Below, piece by piece: positions 6,307 to 6,749 of a stretch of 6,749 nucleotides of DNA. The translations under genes and the position numbers were made by a program. The stretch comes from Bacillota bacterium. GTDB lineage: Bacteria; Bacillota; Clostridia; Peptostreptococcales; Anaerovoracaceae. The notes below the pieces were generated by a model, which ran no database searches, was not told the DNA's origin, and saw only the letters and a list, made by a program, of their open reading frames with translations. Positions within the stretch are counted from its first letter, which is position 1. Each line of letters starts with the position of its first letter. The DNA lies in contig JAKJCD010000100.1 in NCBI GenBank assembly GCA_022706625.1, positions 1 to 6,749 of the forward strand. Direction: 5' to 3'.

Positions 6307-6441
6307 TAAGGTTCACATCAGAATCTAAGCTTCGTTTCAAATGCTTAGGTAAAAATGATTGCAAATGGACATTTTTATAATCATTGACAGGTATTTTCGT
6401 TTTTAACTGCGGCGATCATTGCACCTATTTCAATAAAAAGT

Positions 6442-6470
6442 TTCGCAATTTCAATACTTTATGGTATAAT
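6442..6470 (+). promoter_or_regulatory. Promoter of serC
   Basis: TTCGCA (6442-6447), 17 bases, then a consensus TATAAT (6465-6470) preceded by TGG, so it is also an extended -10. Transcription would start near 6477, only about 28 bases before the serC ATG. This leaves no room for a leader riboswitch or T-box on this transcript. Confidence 0.75.
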
Positions 6471-6504
6471 GTCCGCAATTCATTTGCAACTCGGAGGTTA
6501 TTCA

Positions 6505-6749
6505 ATGGGCACTGAAAACAGAGTATATAATTTTTCCGCAGGTCCTTCCATGCTTCCCCTTACGGTATTGGAACAGGCTGCTGAAGAAATGGTCAGTTAC
6601 TGCGGTTCCGGCATGTCAGTCATGGAGATGAGTCACCGTTCAAAAGAATTCGCTAAAATTATTGAATCGGCAGAGCAGGATCTGAGAGATCTAATGTTTA
6701 TTCCGGATTGTTACAAAGTACTGTTTTTACAAGGCGGCGGCTATCTGCA
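6505..6749 (+). CDS. serC: Phosphoserine aminotransferase SerC, N-terminal part
   Basis: SerC is a PLP-dependent class V aminotransferase that converts 3-phosphohydroxypyruvate and glutamate to phosphoserine, the second step of serine synthesis; the family also serves pyridoxine synthesis in some bacteria. The 81 complete codons show the family opening YNFSAGPSMLP (residues 8-18), the substrate-binding stretch GMSVMEMSHRSKEF (36-49), and LFLQGGGYL (73-81), the glycine-rich loop that contacts the PLP phosphate. The remainder lies beyond the right edge of the window. GGAGG (6493-6497) is seven bases before the ATG. It diverges from apgM, whose product supplies or uses 3-phosphoglycerate, the serine precursor; in many Clostridia serA follows serC, which cannot be seen here. 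Confidence 0.95.
   Translation, partial: MGTENRVYNFSAGPSMLPLTVLEQAAEEMVSYCGSGMSVMEMSHRSKEFAKIIESAEQDLRDLMFIPDCYKVLFLQGGGYL

Larger units (their letters stand above)
6061..6308. repeat. Two-copy tandem duplication, 124-base period
   Basis: Positions 6061-6184 and 6185-6308 align without gaps; by hand count about 84 of 124 bases match (roughly 68 percent). Two blocks are nearly unchanged: CCGTTGCTTTT at 6100 and 6224, and AAAAGCAACGGAAATTAG starting at 6139 and 6263. Each copy holds two palindromic units. The divergence between copies implies an old duplication, with the palindrome arms kept better than the spacers. Confidence 0.8.
5723..6504. other. Long non-coding stretch between divergent apgM and serC
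   Basis: This 782-base AT-rich gap lies between genes that point away from each other, so it needs no terminator but must carry both promoters. Contents that I can support are a short inverted repeat (TGCCG/CGGCA arms, 5814-5835), a four-unit palindrome array (6067-6306), a hairpin with CTAAGC/GCTTAG arms (6325-6348), an inverted repeat AATGATT/AATCATT (6354-6385), and the serC promoter. I see no tRNA, no T-box motif and no known riboswitch core. The part 5843-6060 shows no clear feature. Confidence 0.6.

Noticed and set aside
6376..6381. TATAAT as a second serC promoter
   Set aside because: No -35-like box at 16-18 bases upstream and no TGn extension; the site at 6465-6470 is much better.
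6310..6504. T-box or other leader riboswitch for serC
   Set aside because: No T-box sequence is visible, there is no terminator before the ATG, and the predicted leader is only about 28 bases.

Overview
This window looks like a chromosomal segment of a low- to mid-GC Gram-positive anaerobe, most likely a member of the Clostridia. The evidence is the family content (SpoVG, PurR, MurC, a DacF/DacA-type carboxypeptidase, ApgM-type phosphoglycerate mutase, SerC), strong GGAGG-type ribosome binding sites, and sigma-A-like promoters. The order spoVG, purR, then divergent murC resembles Firmicute chromosomes. No species can be named from sequence alone.

Layout. Positions 1-77 (minus) hold the 5' end of an unrecognised coil-rich gene that runs off the window. 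Its frame is open further upstream, to a perfect Shine-Dalgarno sequence that has no normal start codon after it. At 169-203 lies a rho-independent terminator for spoVG. SpoVG (229-561, minus) has its own sigma-A-like promoter. Upstream of it is purR (685-1510, minus), which is broken by a single extra base in a run of four G (CCCC at 983-986 on the plus strand). On either side of the break the protein reads as a normal 274-residue PurR. purR and murC (1731-3122, plus) diverge from a shared promoter region. murC converges, with a 5-base gap, on a D-Ala-D-Ala carboxypeptidase gene (3128-4495, minus). That gene sits 18 bases downstream of an apgM-type phosphoglycerate mutase gene (4514-5722, minus), and the two look like one operon.

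From 5723 to 6504 is a 782-base AT-rich stretch between the divergent apgM and serC genes. It has no convincing protein gene. Its most striking content is an ordered array of four imperfect palindromes of exactly 44 bases each (6067-6110, 6139-6182, 6191-6234, 6263-6306), separated by 28, 8 and 28 bases, which together form a 124-base tandem duplication. A good promoter and ribosome binding site follow, then the 5' end of serC (6505 to the window end, plus).

The genes are mostly housekeeping. MurC and the carboxypeptidase act at two ends of peptidoglycan metabolism (UDP-MurNAc-L-Ala synthesis in the cytoplasm, and pentapeptide trimming outside). ApgM and SerC meet at 3-phosphoglycerate, the branch point from glycolysis to serine. 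PurR links PRPP level to purine gene expression. The palindrome array is the part of the window that ordinary annotation does not explain.
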